The notes under the pieces were generated by a model that worked only from the letters and a program-made list of their open reading frames with translations, was not told the DNA's origin and did not search any database. Source: Planctomycetaceae bacterium (GTDB lineage: Bacteria; Planctomycetota; Planctomycetia; Pirellulales; Pirellulaceae). Taken from it: DNA of 9,907 nucleotides. How positions within the stretch are numbered: the first letter of the stretch is position 1; each line of letters starts with the position of its first letter. The stretch covers positions 1 to 9,907 of the forward strand of contig DNPC01000424.1 of the NCBI GenBank assembly GCA_003501565.1. Direction: 5' to 3'. A program made the position numbers and the translations under genes. Shown piece by piece: positions 1-7,008 of this stretch.

Positions 1-1
1 G

Positions 2-20
2 ACCCTCCCGAGGGGAGGGT
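2..20. other. Perfect short hairpin at left edge
   Basis: ACCCTCCC (2-9) and GGGAGGGT (13-20) form a perfect 8-bp stem with a 3-nt loop, 50 bp downstream of the ABC ATPase stop codon on the minus strand. It could be the stem of a transcription terminator for the repressor-ATPase operon, but any U-tract would lie beyond the window edge. It could equally sit between the ATPase and a following permease gene. The structure is seen directly; the role is inferred. Confidence 0.4.
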
Positions 21-70
21 GTGCGCTCCTCGTCCAATACGATTTGTGTTCACTTCGTTCAGCTCCGCAA

Positions 71-1027
71 TTAGCCCACAGCTTCGTTTTCGGGTTCTAC
101 CGAACTGGATGAGGGCGCGTCGTCGGCCGGACTGAGTCTTTGTGGGCGTGTGCAGGCGACGAATAAGTCATCCAGTGTTGCATTTCGAGTTTGCACACCC
201 GAGACGCCGGGACGGCTGCTAATGGCGTCAATTAAGTCTGGTGAGGGATTTTGGATGATCAAACGGACCTGACGGCCCTCACGTTCTTCCCGCAGGATCC
301 TGGCAGGCGACTCCAAGCTAGGCAGCGCTGTCAACGGATCATCCAAGCTGACGGTAATCTCACTGATCGTTTCACGCAGAGACTCGAGCGAATCGTGAAG
401 CTTAAATTGCCCTTGATGCAGAATGGCCACTTCGTCGGCGACGCGTTCAACTTCGGAGATCTGGTGACTAGATAACATCACGGTGCGTCCCGTGGCCACG
501 CGGTCCAGCATGCTTTCCAGGAATTCGCGGCGAACGAGTGGATCGAGTCCACTGGTTGGCTCATCAAGGATAAGGAGCTCGGGATCATGAGCGAGTGCGA
601 GGCTTAAAGCAACTTTCGCGCGTTGTCCCTTGCTAAGGTGCTTGATCTTTCTGTCTTCTGGCAACTCATACCGCGCAATCGACTCGCGGTAGTTATCCAG
701 GAATCCATCCTCGTAAAACGAAGCGGCGAACCAACCAATTTCACCGATCTGCATCCAATCGTAAAGCGCGGGTGCATCCGACACATAACCAACGCGGCGC
801 CGGATCTCGAGAGCGTCTGTAGCAGGGTCAAGGCCAAGGACTTTGCACGACCCTGCCGTCGGTTTTTGAAAGCCGGTGAGAATCCGGATGAAAGTCGTTT
901 TGCCAGCCCCGTTTTCGCCCAACAAGGCGAAGACGCGGCCCGGCCCGACATCGATGTTCACACCAGCAAGTGCGTGGCAACCTGGGAAGCGAACTTCCAA
1001 TTTGTCTGCGGTGATAACAGAAGACAT
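71..1027 (-). CDS. ABC transporter ATP-binding protein (YtrB-like)
   Basis: This is the cytoplasmic ATPase subunit of an ABC transporter, which powers export or another membrane process together with a separate permease. The 318-residue protein has all the core motifs: Walker A GENGAGKT (37-44), signature LSKGQ (131-135), Walker B LLILDEP (151-157), D-loop SGLD (159-162) and the switch histidine H188. The Q-loop position reads YVSDAPALYDWM, with no glutamine at the usual place; similar YVSE/D..LYxWM segments occur in the GntR-linked YtrB/BcrA-like branch. About 100 residues follow the nucleotide-binding domain, ending in a Ser/Asp/Glu-rich tail. The ATG at 1027 has a good ribosome site AGGGA six bases upstream. 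It lies 39 bp behind the GntR gene and is very likely co-transcribed. No permease is visible; it would have to lie left of position 1. The substrate is unknown. Confidence 0.93.
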   Translation of the reverse strand: MSSVITADKLEVRFPGCHALAGVNIDVGPGRVFALLGENGAGKTTFIRILTGFQKPTAGSCKVLGLDPATDALEIRRRVGYVSDAPALYDWMQIGEIGWFAASFYEDGFLDNYRESIARYELPEDRKIKHLSKGQRAKVALSLALAHDPELLILDEPTSGLDPLVRREFLESMLDRVATGRTVMLSSHQISEVERVADEVAILHQGQFKLHDSLESLRETISEITVSLDDPLTALPSLESPARILREEREGRQVRLIIQNPSPDLIDAISSRPGVSGVQTRNATLDDLFVACTRPQRLSPADDAPSSSSVEPENEAVG

Positions 1028-1066
1028 GTTGATTCCCTGCGTGAAAAGCTTCGTGACTTAGGGGGA

Positions 1067-1474
1067 CTAGCCAGCTGAGGAGACGGTTTCGACGTTGCCA
1101 TCGAGTTCTCGGAGCATTTCGTTGACGATGCCTTGGACATCACCAGCGGTCAGGCCCGAATGCAGTGCTTCGGATATGACGCTGCGAAAACGCTGCGTCA
1201 ACAAGCTAAGCCGTGCGGCGGTGCATGAGTCAAGCGCGCCATCACGAACCGCCAAGCCTTTGCCTCGCAACGATTCCAGGACACCATCGGACTGAAGCTG
1301 CTGGAACGCCCGGTTGATCGTGTTTGGATTAATGGCCAGTTGTTGGCTGAGCGTCCGAACGCTGGGCAGGAGCTGCCCAGGCCGTAACGTTCGGTCGGCA
1401 ATTGCAAATTTCACTTGGCGGACAATCTGTTCATAAATTGCCACGCCGTTGCTGGGATCGATTGAGAAAAACAT
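1067..1474 (-). CDS. GntR-family transcriptional regulator, YtrA subfamily
   Basis: This is a short DNA-binding repressor of the YtrA type, about 135 residues from the chosen start. The N-terminus FFSIDPSNGVAIYEQIVRQV is the family opening. It is followed by a winged helix-turn-helix (about residues 37-76, PSVRTLSQQLAINPNTINRAF... GKGLAV) and a short helical dimerisation tail instead of a large ligand-binding domain. The frame stays open to 1528, but the ATG at 1474 is preferred. It has AAAGG nine bases upstream, the protein then starts at the family's conserved N-terminus, and the longer start would lie upstream of the predicted transcription start. YtrA-type repressors usually sit first in an operon with an ABC ATPase and repress their own operon; the ABC ATPase gene follows here. 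The effector is unknown. Confidence 0.9.
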   Translation of the reverse strand: MFFSIDPSNGVAIYEQIVRQVKFAIADRTLRPGQLLPSVRTLSQQLAINPNTINRAFQQLQSDGVLESLRGKGLAVRDGALDSCTAARLSLLTQRFRSVISEALHSGLTAGDVQGIVNEMLRELDGNVETVSSAG

Positions 1475-1504
1475 CCAATCAGGCCTTTGAAAACCAAAGC
1501 GTTT

Positions 1505-1530
1505 TAGTGTTCTAGTCAGATGGTACACTA
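1505..1530. promoter_or_regulatory. Candidate repressor operator (TAGTGT-N14-ACACTA)
   Basis: TAGTGT (1505-1510) and ACACTA (1525-1530) form a perfect inverted repeat with arms two helical turns apart. It overlaps the predicted -10 element and the transcription start of the gntR-ABC operon. This is where an autorepressor would bind, and AGTGT/ACACT-type spaced repeats resemble what I recall of YtrA operators. A second, imperfect repeat (ACACTAG-g-CTGGTGT, 1525-1539) shares one arm. The repeat is seen; binding by the neighbouring GntR protein is inferred. Confidence 0.45.
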
Positions 1531-1548
1531 GGCTGGTGTTAGGGTCAA
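1520..1548 (-). promoter_or_regulatory. Predicted sigma70-type promoter of the gntR-ABC operon
   Basis: On the minus strand TTGACC (1548-1543, 5 of 6 matches to the -35 consensus) is followed after exactly 17 bases by TACCAT (1525-1520, 4 of 6 matches to the -10 consensus). Transcription would begin near 1513, giving a leader of about 40 nt before the ATG at 1474. The longer possible start of the reading frame (1528) would lie inside the promoter, which supports the shorter start. This rests on consensus matching only. Confidence 0.5.
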
Positions 1549-1805
1549 CGGCTTTTTCAAGTCTTTTCTTGAGTCGTTTTGGCCTTCAGGCAAGAAACGT
1601 TCTGCGGCTCATTCCGTTCGATCGGTCGTTCACAGAATGGCAAGCTTGGAGAGCGGTGCAGTTTGAGCCGGTTGGTGTGACAGGGTGAAGCTTGTAGCAG
1701 AACCGCCAGGCAATCTCCTTGTAGTTGCAGCCCAGTTGCTTGCTCGGGACGAAACCGCCAGTCACACTTCACTGACGAGCTGTGTTCCAATGCCGGGAGA
1801 TGATG

Positions 1806-2618
1806 ATGGCCTATCAAAGATTTCTTTTGTTGCGCGTCGTGCTATCCGCTTTTCTGCCGTTGTGCGCCGCCGGAGTAGTTGCTGCCCAACCCAGTAAGCT
1901 GTTGCCCGCGGCTCCGCCGGACGCTTCGCCATCATCGTTGATTGATGGGCCGCCAGCCGTCGTGGGGGAGCCTATTTTGGTAACGCCAGAGACAATCGCG
2001 ACTCCGCCGAGCGAGCCGGGCGATTTCGAAGAGATGACACGGCCATCTTTGGATGCAGAACTGCTGATTGTCGATGAGCAGTTTCGGCAGGGGTTTCGTG
2101 TCGCGGCAGCCCGCCGATTCGCGACGCTAAGCCAGCGTTTCCCTGGCGAGCCACGTTTACTCACGCGCCGTTTCGTCGCACAAGTTGCCAGTGGTGAATT
2201 TCGCCAAGCGGTCATCATCTTCTCGCTAGCAGAGATTTTTGGGCATAGAATTACACCGGAGCGTTTGCCCGGTCAGATGCTGGCCGGATTGGGGCTCCAG
2301 CCCGATGAAGTTCAGCGAATTACCGAACAGGTTGCCCGTCAAGCTCTCGCGGCGGATATCGATGCGGCTACGTTGCACGCTGTGGCAGCATGGTTATCGC
2401 TGGCGGGTCAGCAGAAGTCGAGCGCGTATTTTCGGTCTCAGGCCGAGAACCTTCAGAAGAGCAAACGCGTGATACTCCGCCCTGCAGACAACGGTGCAGT
2501 TGTCGTTGGCGAGTCAATTCCACTGCCGCCTCCGGTCAGTCAGCAAACGCGTAAGCAGCGCACAGATGCTGATGACAGTATTCTTCTTCAGCCGCCGCTT
2601 GAATTTGATGATCCTTGA
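1806..2618 (+). CDS. Secreted TPR-like helical protein of unknown function
   Basis: I do not recognise a named family. From the ATG at 1806 the protein has 270 residues and starts with a clear signal peptide (MAYQRFLLLRVVLSAFLPLC, then AAGVVAAQ with a likely cleavage after AAQ). A Pro/Ala-rich low-complexity linker follows. The middle is alternating helices, such as 'QGFRVAAARRFATLSQRFPG' and then 'ASGEFRQAVIIFSLAEI', which look like degenerate tetratricopeptide repeats. The C-terminus is polar and disordered-looking, with PPLPP-like runs. Three ATGs stand in a row (1800, 1803, 1806) and an upstream GTG (1782) is in frame. The third ATG is chosen because GGGAG (1795-1799) lies six bases before it. 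The protein is likely periplasmic or in the outer compartment and may be a scaffold. It is divergent from the gntR operon and separated by 347 bp from the cytochrome-type gene downstream. Confidence 0.75.
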   Translation: MAYQRFLLLRVVLSAFLPLCAAGVVAAQPSKLLPAAPPDASPSSLIDGPPAVVGEPILVTPETIATPPSEPGDFEEMTRPSLDAELLIVDEQFRQGFRVAAARRFATLSQRFPGEPRLLTRRFVAQVASGEFRQAVIIFSLAEIFGHRITPERLPGQMLAGLGLQPDEVQRITEQVARQALAADIDAATLHAVAAWLSLAGQQKSSAYFRSQAENLQKSKRVILRPADNGAVVVGESIPLPPPVSQQTRKQRTDADDSILLQPPLEFDDP

Positions 2619-2965
2619 TTACGAGTTTGAAAGTTTCTGAAGCCCAGCCGGTTCACGGCCGCCCTCCGTATATGGCAGAGTGTTCGCTGTAGACGTAGAC
2701 GTCCCGGACACGGTGCGCCGGCTAGTCGTCAGCCTTGCATACGTCATTGACGACACTGCACTGACATTCTTGCACCGAATGAGCCAAGTCATGAGCCGTG
2801 ACAGCTAGGGCGCACGAATACAACGCTTGTTCCCTGAGAGTTTGCGATATAATGACCGATGCGACCCAGGGTCGTTTCTCGCCAAGCTTGTTTCGGCCAG
2901 CTTCCATATCGTTGAAGCGTGGCACCCGCCTACAAGTTTCCTAGTACTCGAACAGAGATCCGCAG
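2619..2965. other. Intergenic region with promoter and small palindrome
   Basis: This 347-bp stretch between two plus-strand genes holds no convincing gene; the short open frames on both strands have no recognisable protein character. The only structure I support is a perfect TATAAT with a nearby palindrome, listed separately. I see no strong terminator after the upstream gene. Confidence 0.6.
2827..2853 (+). promoter_or_regulatory. Candidate promoter of the PSC1/DUF2231 gene
   Basis: A perfect -10 element TATAAT lies at 2848-2853. The best -35 candidate, TTGTTC (2827-2832), matches only 3 of 6 positions and has a short 15-base spacer. Transcription would start near 2860 and leave a leader of about 105 nt. 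A 13-nt palindrome, CGACCCAGGGTCG (2862-2874), begins right at that start. Confidence 0.35.
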
Positions 2966-4267
2966 ATGAAGAACGCATTGAGCACCACGGTTTTCCTGCT
3001 GAGTCTAATTTGGACATTGACGCCGTGCCTTGCCCAAGAAGATGGTGGCGCTTCGCTGGCCGTTGAGGGAGAGCTGGTTGATTTTGCTCGGGATGTGAAA
3101 CCGATCCTGGATGCCAAATGCTTGATCTGTCATGGTCCAGACGATGCGAAGAATGATTTTCGCGTCGATGATCAAGAAATGATGCTGGACTACATCGAGG
3201 CGGGCGACATCGAGTCGAGTTCGCTCTGGGTGGATTATCTTGTCACAGACGACGAAGACATGAGAATGCCGCCGCCGAGTTCTGATGAGGTTGAGCAACT
3301 GACCGGCGTTGAGTTGGCGACGATTAAATTATGGATCGAAGAAGGAGCCGAGTGGTCGGAGGCAGAGGTCGAAGAAGGGACCGAAGAAGCGGAAGAAGCA
3401 GCCGAGACAGCGCCCAAATCGGATATCGAAAAATGGTGGCAGTTCCAAGGGTATTTTCACCCTGCAAGCGTCCACTTCCCAATCGCACTGCTGATGGTTT
3501 CGGCTGGGTTCGTCGTGCTATCGTTCCTCAATCGAGAGGCTTTTGAACCAGTCGCTTTTCATTGCCTCTGGATCGGTGCTCTAGGTGCGGTTGCCAGCTG
3601 CGTGATGGGGTGGGCGTATGCCGAAACACAGGGTTACGGCGGAGTTAGCTATGATCTTCAAGGCAGCAGTATTGATCGCCACCGCTGGTTAGGAATTGGT
3701 GTGGCTGTGGTGAGCCTGATCTTGATCCCGATGGCTCGATCAGTCCGTCGGACCGGAGATACCGGTATGCGGCTGATGTGGATGATTGGTTCGTTTATCG
3801 TGCTGGGCGCTGTTAGCATTACGGGATATCAGGGAGGGGAGCTTACCTACGGTGAAGACCACTACCAAAAAGAATTCGAGCGGTTGTTTGGCGTAGCTGA
3901 ATCAGAAGAACCGGATCCAACTGAGGCACTTGAAGAAGTCGAAGATTCAGATTCGGCCAGTGGAGAAGACGCACAGGCTGAAGAGACCGCAGCTAGCGAA
4001 CAAGACGCCGAATCAGACGGAACGCTGGAGGATGGCGAAACTGAAGATGGAGATGCCGGGGAAGTCACCGGTGATTCTGATGGAAATTCGGAACCGGAAG
4101 ACGCTCAAGTTTCTGACAGCGGCGAGGAAAAAGGCGGCACAGAAGAAGGCAGCGAGGACGCGGGCAACCAGGAAGCAGGCAGCGAACAAGCAGGAGGCAC
4201 CGGAGACGCTGGTGCCGATGAAGAAGCTCGGGAGGTGTCGGCTGCAGGTGTTTCCTCCGGCAGCTAA
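2966..4267 (+). CDS. Planctomycete cytochrome c (PSC1) plus DUF2231-type membrane protein with acidic tail
   Basis: The 433-residue protein is exported and probably anchored in the cytoplasmic membrane. It opens with a signal peptide (1-23, ending TPCLA). A Planctomycete cytochrome c module follows (about 38-130): FARDVKPILDAKCLICHG carries the haem-binding C52-x-x-C55-H56, and Met101 in MRMPPPS is the likely second haem ligand. An acidic linker (131-155) leads to a DUF2231-like domain (about 160-300) with FHPASVHFP (H165, H170), H239 and four hydrophobic helices (about 171-188, 200-218, 241-258, 270-288). It ends in GYQGGELTYGED. Residues 311-433 are a low-complexity Glu/Asp/Ser/Gly tail. 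The architecture suggests a haem-containing electron-transfer or sensing role at the membrane; partner and reaction are unknown. No DUF1549/DUF1553 partner gene is adjacent. The start has only a weak ribosome site. Confidence 0.88.
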   Translation: MKNALSTTVFLLSLIWTLTPCLAQEDGGASLAVEGELVDFARDVKPILDAKCLICHGPDDAKNDFRVDDQEMMLDYIEAGDIESSSLWVDYLVTDDEDMRMPPPSSDEVEQLTGVELATIKLWIEEGAEWSEAEVEEGTEEAEEAAETAPKSDIEKWWQFQGYFHPASVHFPIALLMVSAGFVVLSFLNREAFEPVAFHCLWIGALGAVASCVMGWAYAETQGYGGVSYDLQGSSIDRHRWLGIGVAVVSLILIPMARSVRRTGDTGMRLMWMIGSFIVLGAVSITGYQGGELTYGEDHYQKEFERLFGVAESEEPDPTEALEEVEDSDSASGEDAQAEETAASEQDAESDGTLEDGETEDGDAGEVTGDSDGNSEPEDAQVSDSGEEKGGTEEGSEDAGNQEAGSEQAGGTGDAGADEEAREVSAAGVSSGS

Positions 4268-4401
4268 GGCGACTGGCCGGCTGCGTGAGGCGTATGATTC
4301 TGATTTCTGGCTGCCGAGTTTTGCGTTCTTTAGTCCGTCGTTTTCGGTCTCCGGCGGCTTCCGCTTCCGGTTACCTAGGTGCTCTGGCAACTGAAGATCT
4401 T

Positions 4402-4429
4402 GGCACTAGAGCTCATCCTCTAAAGTGCC
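4402..4429. other. Interrupted inverted repeat between convergent genes
   Basis: GGCACT (4402-4407) pairs with AGTGCC (4424-4429) and the inner AGAG pairs with CTCT, with an AA bulge and a 6-nt loop. It overlaps the stop codon of the DHH gene, in the gap between the converging cytochrome and DHH genes. It may act as a terminator, but neither strand shows a clean run of U after the stem. The rest of 4268-4401 shows nothing I can name. Confidence 0.35.
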
Positions 4430-5406
4430 GCCATGGCTTCGCGAACGGCTGGTAGCACTAGCGACGTAACGTCGGCGAGCTGGCCATCTACGAAAGCACC
4501 CGCAGCCGCTTTATGGCCTCCTCCGCCAAATTTCTTGGCAAGCTCACTGCAGTCGACAGCACAGCGACTGCGGAACGAGAGTTTGAATCCTCCGGTTGCT
4601 TGCTCGACAAAAATCACGGCAACCTGAGTTCCAGCGATGGCTAGTGTTAGGTTGATCGCGTCTTCGGTATCACTGGCTACGGCACCGGTTTCCGGAAAGT
4701 CCTCTTTGAGAACATGCGTGTAGACGAGTTGTCCGTCGAGCTCCTCAGCGGTGCGCGACAGAATTCTCCCTCGTAAGCGAACGCGACCGATCGTATCACG
4801 CTCGTACAAATCACCGTAGATTGCGGGTGGGGATGCTCCCGATTCAACAAGCTGAGCGATAACGCGGTAGGTTTCCGGCGTCGTCGACCCAAACCGAAAC
4901 CAGCCGGTGTCCGTTGCGATTGCGGCGTAAAGCGCCATTGCCATCGCGGGAGTGATTTCGGTGCCGAGGTGGCCAGCCAGTTTGGCAACCAGGTGCCCTG
5001 TCGCTTCAGCTTTGGTGTCTTTGAAAAACTCGGTACCCAGGTCGTCTTCGCCCACGTGGTGATCGATGCAGAGTTTCTGGCCTTCAAAGCTGCGCAGCAC
5101 GTCGCCCATCGGACCGATCTGTGCCCAGGCGCTGGTGTCTAGGACGATGAAGCAATCTGCTTTGATGTCCTCAGGCTGCGTGTCTTCACCGATGACTTCG
5201 ATCTTTTTATCTGGGTCGATAAAGGCGAGGTTTGGCGGCGTTGGATGGCCGTTGACGATTCGCACTTTCTTGCCGAGTTGCTCAAGTGCTCCGGCTAGTC
5301 CAAGCTCGCTGCCCAAGGCGTCGCAGTCCGGGCGAATGTGACTGCAGAGTATGAACGAATCGCAAGATTTGATGCGTTCGACAAGTGTATCCCAGTGTAT
5401 TGACAT
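4420..5406 (-). CDS. DHH/DHHA1 phosphoesterase (NrnA-like oligoribonuclease / pAp phosphatase)
   Basis: This cytoplasmic Mn-dependent phosphoesterase of the NrnA branch probably degrades very short RNA (nanoRNA), and family members also dephosphorylate pAp. The 328-residue length fits the family. The DHH domain shows motif I HIRPDCDALGS (H23, D27, D29), motif II D90 in FIVLDTSAW, motif III CIDHHVGED (D115, H116, H117) and motif IV DTGWFRF (D166). The DHHA1 domain ends with GGGGHKAAAGA (294-304), the substrate-binding glycine loop. Motif I has Cys (PDCD) where many relatives have Gly; the metal ligands are intact. The frame starts at the ATG at 5406, where the protein begins like its relatives. 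In many bacteria such a gene sits near rbfA, truB and ribF. Here ribF lies upstream on the same strand, separated by a gene relic, so co-transcription is uncertain. Confidence 0.92.
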   Translation of the reverse strand: MSIHWDTLVERIKSCDSFILCSHIRPDCDALGSELGLAGALEQLGKKVRIVNGHPTPPNLAFIDPDKKIEVIGEDTQPEDIKADCFIVLDTSAWAQIGPMGDVLRSFEGQKLCIDHHVGEDDLGTEFFKDTKAEATGHLVAKLAGHLGTEITPAMAMALYAAIATDTGWFRFGSTTPETYRVIAQLVESGASPPAIYGDLYERDTIGRVRLRGRILSRTAEELDGQLVYTHVLKEDFPETGAVASDTEDAINLTLAIAGTQVAVIFVEQATGGFKLSFRSRCAVDCSELAKKFGGGGHKAAAGAFVDGQLADVTSLVLPAVREAMAAL

Positions 5407-5604
5407 GTTTGTAAGCTGTTGGAGTTTGGCTTGCGGTTGACGTAGTCCGTCGTTAGGGGGCAGTCTTGCGAACCGCCGTGCGACAAGTACGAATTATCTC
5501 GTCTGCTCTTATGAACGCGTCGTCAGATTTATTTCGTCGGCCATTATCGAGCCCTTGCCAGTAGCCGGGATTTCGACAACAGCTCAGTGTTTCGAATAGA
5601 AATT

Positions 5605-5827
5605 TCAGAGACCTATAGCAACGTCCGGTTGTTGATTGCTTGCATTATAAATGAGTACCCAATGATCCGCCAATGGACGATACCGATGCCCAAAATTGTG
5701 CGTGCTGCGCAGCGATTTTGTCGGCGTAATTCAAGCGGCGAAGAAACGCATACTCTTCCGCGAACGTAGTCGTCCCCGCGCCATTGGGGCCACCAACTTC
5801 GATCAGCTCTTTGTGTTCACTCATCAC
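5605..5827 (-). pseudogene. Decayed zeta-toxin-like P-loop kinase
   Basis: This is a relic of a zeta-toxin-like (AAA/UDP-sugar-kinase-type) P-loop protein. The N-terminal frame (GTG 5827, next codon ATG) reads MSEHKELIEVGGPNGAG, then TTTFAEEY. This is the family's GGPNGAGKTTFARE start, but the essential Walker A lysine is threonine (ACG for AAG, one base). A segment resembling the family's 'NADLIAAG' (LNYADKIAAQ) follows. About 40 codons in, the family resemblance moves to the +1 frame: NFGHRYRPLADHW (5697-5659) and VLIYN match the C-terminal 'NFF..YRPLADSW.LYDN' block, ending at the TGA at 5607-5605. Intact relatives are near 190-200 residues, so roughly the middle half is deleted. Another shift may carry homology on to 5544. 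It begins 23 bp after ribF. No antitoxin gene is seen. Family assignment is from motif memory. Confidence 0.7.
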
Positions 5828-5850
5828 CCTGTCGAGTTGGCAAAAGACGT

Positions 5851-6846
5851 TCAGTGGCGAGCCGCAATCTCGCGGCAGCGGCTAATGTCGATTGTTAATT
5901 GTGACTTGAGCGCATCGAGGGATTCAAAGCGTTTGATTGCACGCAAACGATCCACGAGTTCAACGGTAAGTTCGGATCCGTACAAATCACCGTCCCAGTC
6001 AACTACGTGGACTTCGACCTTTTGCCCCGACTTATCGAAAGTCGGGTTGGGACCAATGTTAATCGCTGCTGCATAGTGTTTGCCGTCTAATTTGACCACT
6101 CCGCAGTAGACTCCATCGCATGGGAGCGCTGTCCGCCAGCCTGCTAAATTCGCTGTCGGGAACCCCAAGGTTCGTCCTCGTCGTTCACCGGTCGATACCA
6201 GTCCACGGATTTGATAGTGATCGGTAAGTAGCTCATTCACAGCTTCGATATCCCCATCGTTGAGTAGCTGTCGAATGCGAGTGCTTGAGATCATCGCTTC
6301 ATCGAACCGAGTGGCTTCGGCGATGGTCAGGTCCACTTCAGCCCCGCTGCATAGGGCCTTTAGTACTTGGGTATCACCGCTGCGTTGGTAGCCAAATCGA
6401 AAGTTGGGCCCTTCGACCATCGCTTTCGCGTCCAAGTGAGACACGATTAACCAATCGAAAAAATCCTTGGCAGGTAGTTTCAAGAGCTCCGGTGTGGTTT
6501 GCAGAACAATAACATAGTCGACCCCGAGTGAACCCAGTAGTTCAGCTCGGCGCTGGATGGTCGTTAGCGGCAGTCGGGGCTCAAGGTCTTGTGCCAATAG
6601 GTGAATCGGTGGGGGGTCGAAGGTCACAACGACGGCTGGCCCGCGAACCGTTTTTGCAGCTGTCACCAATTGACTGACTAGCTGTGCGTGCCCTTGGTGT
6701 ACTCCATCGAAGTTGCCAATGGTTACACTTCCCCGTCGGGCACCGTCCGGCACCGCCATCGGTACAGCAGATCGCAGAGGTTCCGTTGCGGAAGATTTCT
6801 CCGGCCGAGAGGACGTGCTGAAAGAAAGTGGAATGACCGTGGACAT
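5851..6846 (-). CDS. ribF: Bifunctional riboflavin kinase / FAD synthetase
   Basis: RibF phosphorylates riboflavin to FMN and then adenylates FMN to FAD in the cytoplasm. The N-terminal nucleotidyltransferase domain shows GNFDGVHQGH (44-53 from the chosen ATG), VVTFDPPP, EGPNFRFGYQRSGD and the ISSTRIRQLL motif. The C-terminal riboflavin kinase domain shows RGRTLGFPTANL, NIGPNPTF and EVHVVDWDGDLYG with the likely catalytic Glu. At 331 residues it is slightly longer than usual because the N-terminus has about 40 residues before GNFDGVH. The ATG at 6846 is used; a TTG just before it is less likely. An internal ATG at 6759 would give a start close to the typical family length and cannot be excluded. 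It lies downstream of nnrD by about 160 bp, and the zeta-like relic follows 23 bp after its stop. Confidence 0.95.
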   Translation of the reverse strand: MSTVIPLSFSTSSRPEKSSATEPLRSAVPMAVPDGARRGSVTIGNFDGVHQGHAQLVSQLVTAAKTVRGPAVVVTFDPPPIHLLAQDLEPRLPLTTIQRRAELLGSLGVDYVIVLQTTPELLKLPAKDFFDWLIVSHLDAKAMVEGPNFRFGYQRSGDTQVLKALCSGAEVDLTIAEATRFDEAMISSTRIRQLLNDGDIEAVNELLTDHYQIRGLVSTGERRGRTLGFPTANLAGWRTALPCDGVYCGVVKLDGKHYAAAINIGPNPTFDKSGQKVEVHVVDWDGDLYGSELTVELVDRLRAIKRFESLDALKSQLTIDISRCREIAARH

Positions 6847-7008
6847 CAATGAATTCTACTGCGTAAGCCGCCAAATACCGAAGTCGGTTACCTTGGCCAA
6901 AATTGCTGTTTCTCGCAAGGCCTAAGCGATCACAGCGCAGCTTGCGTGCATAAAAATCAAGCTCAACACGTTCGCTAGAAACTCAGGATGTGCTTTGGCC
7001 TTCGATTT

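Noticed and set aside
623..1078. Plus-strand open frame of 151 codons opposite the ABC ATPase
   Set aside because: It is antisense to a gene with complete ABC motifs; long antisense frames are expected in such DNA.
1557..1817. Minus-strand open frame of 86 codons upstream of the gntR gene
   Set aside because: It has no recognisable motif, it would overlap the start of the secreted-protein gene, and it lies across the divergent control region.
2722..2925. Minus-strand open frame of 67 codons in the gap before the cytochrome gene
   Set aside because: It has no motif or ribosome site, and it runs antisense across the TATAAT promoter candidate.
3930..4394. Plus-strand open frame of 154 codons over the acidic tail
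   Set aside because: It is a Lys/Arg-rich shadow of the Glu/Asp/Ser-rich coding region in another frame; the cytochrome frame is continuous through the region.
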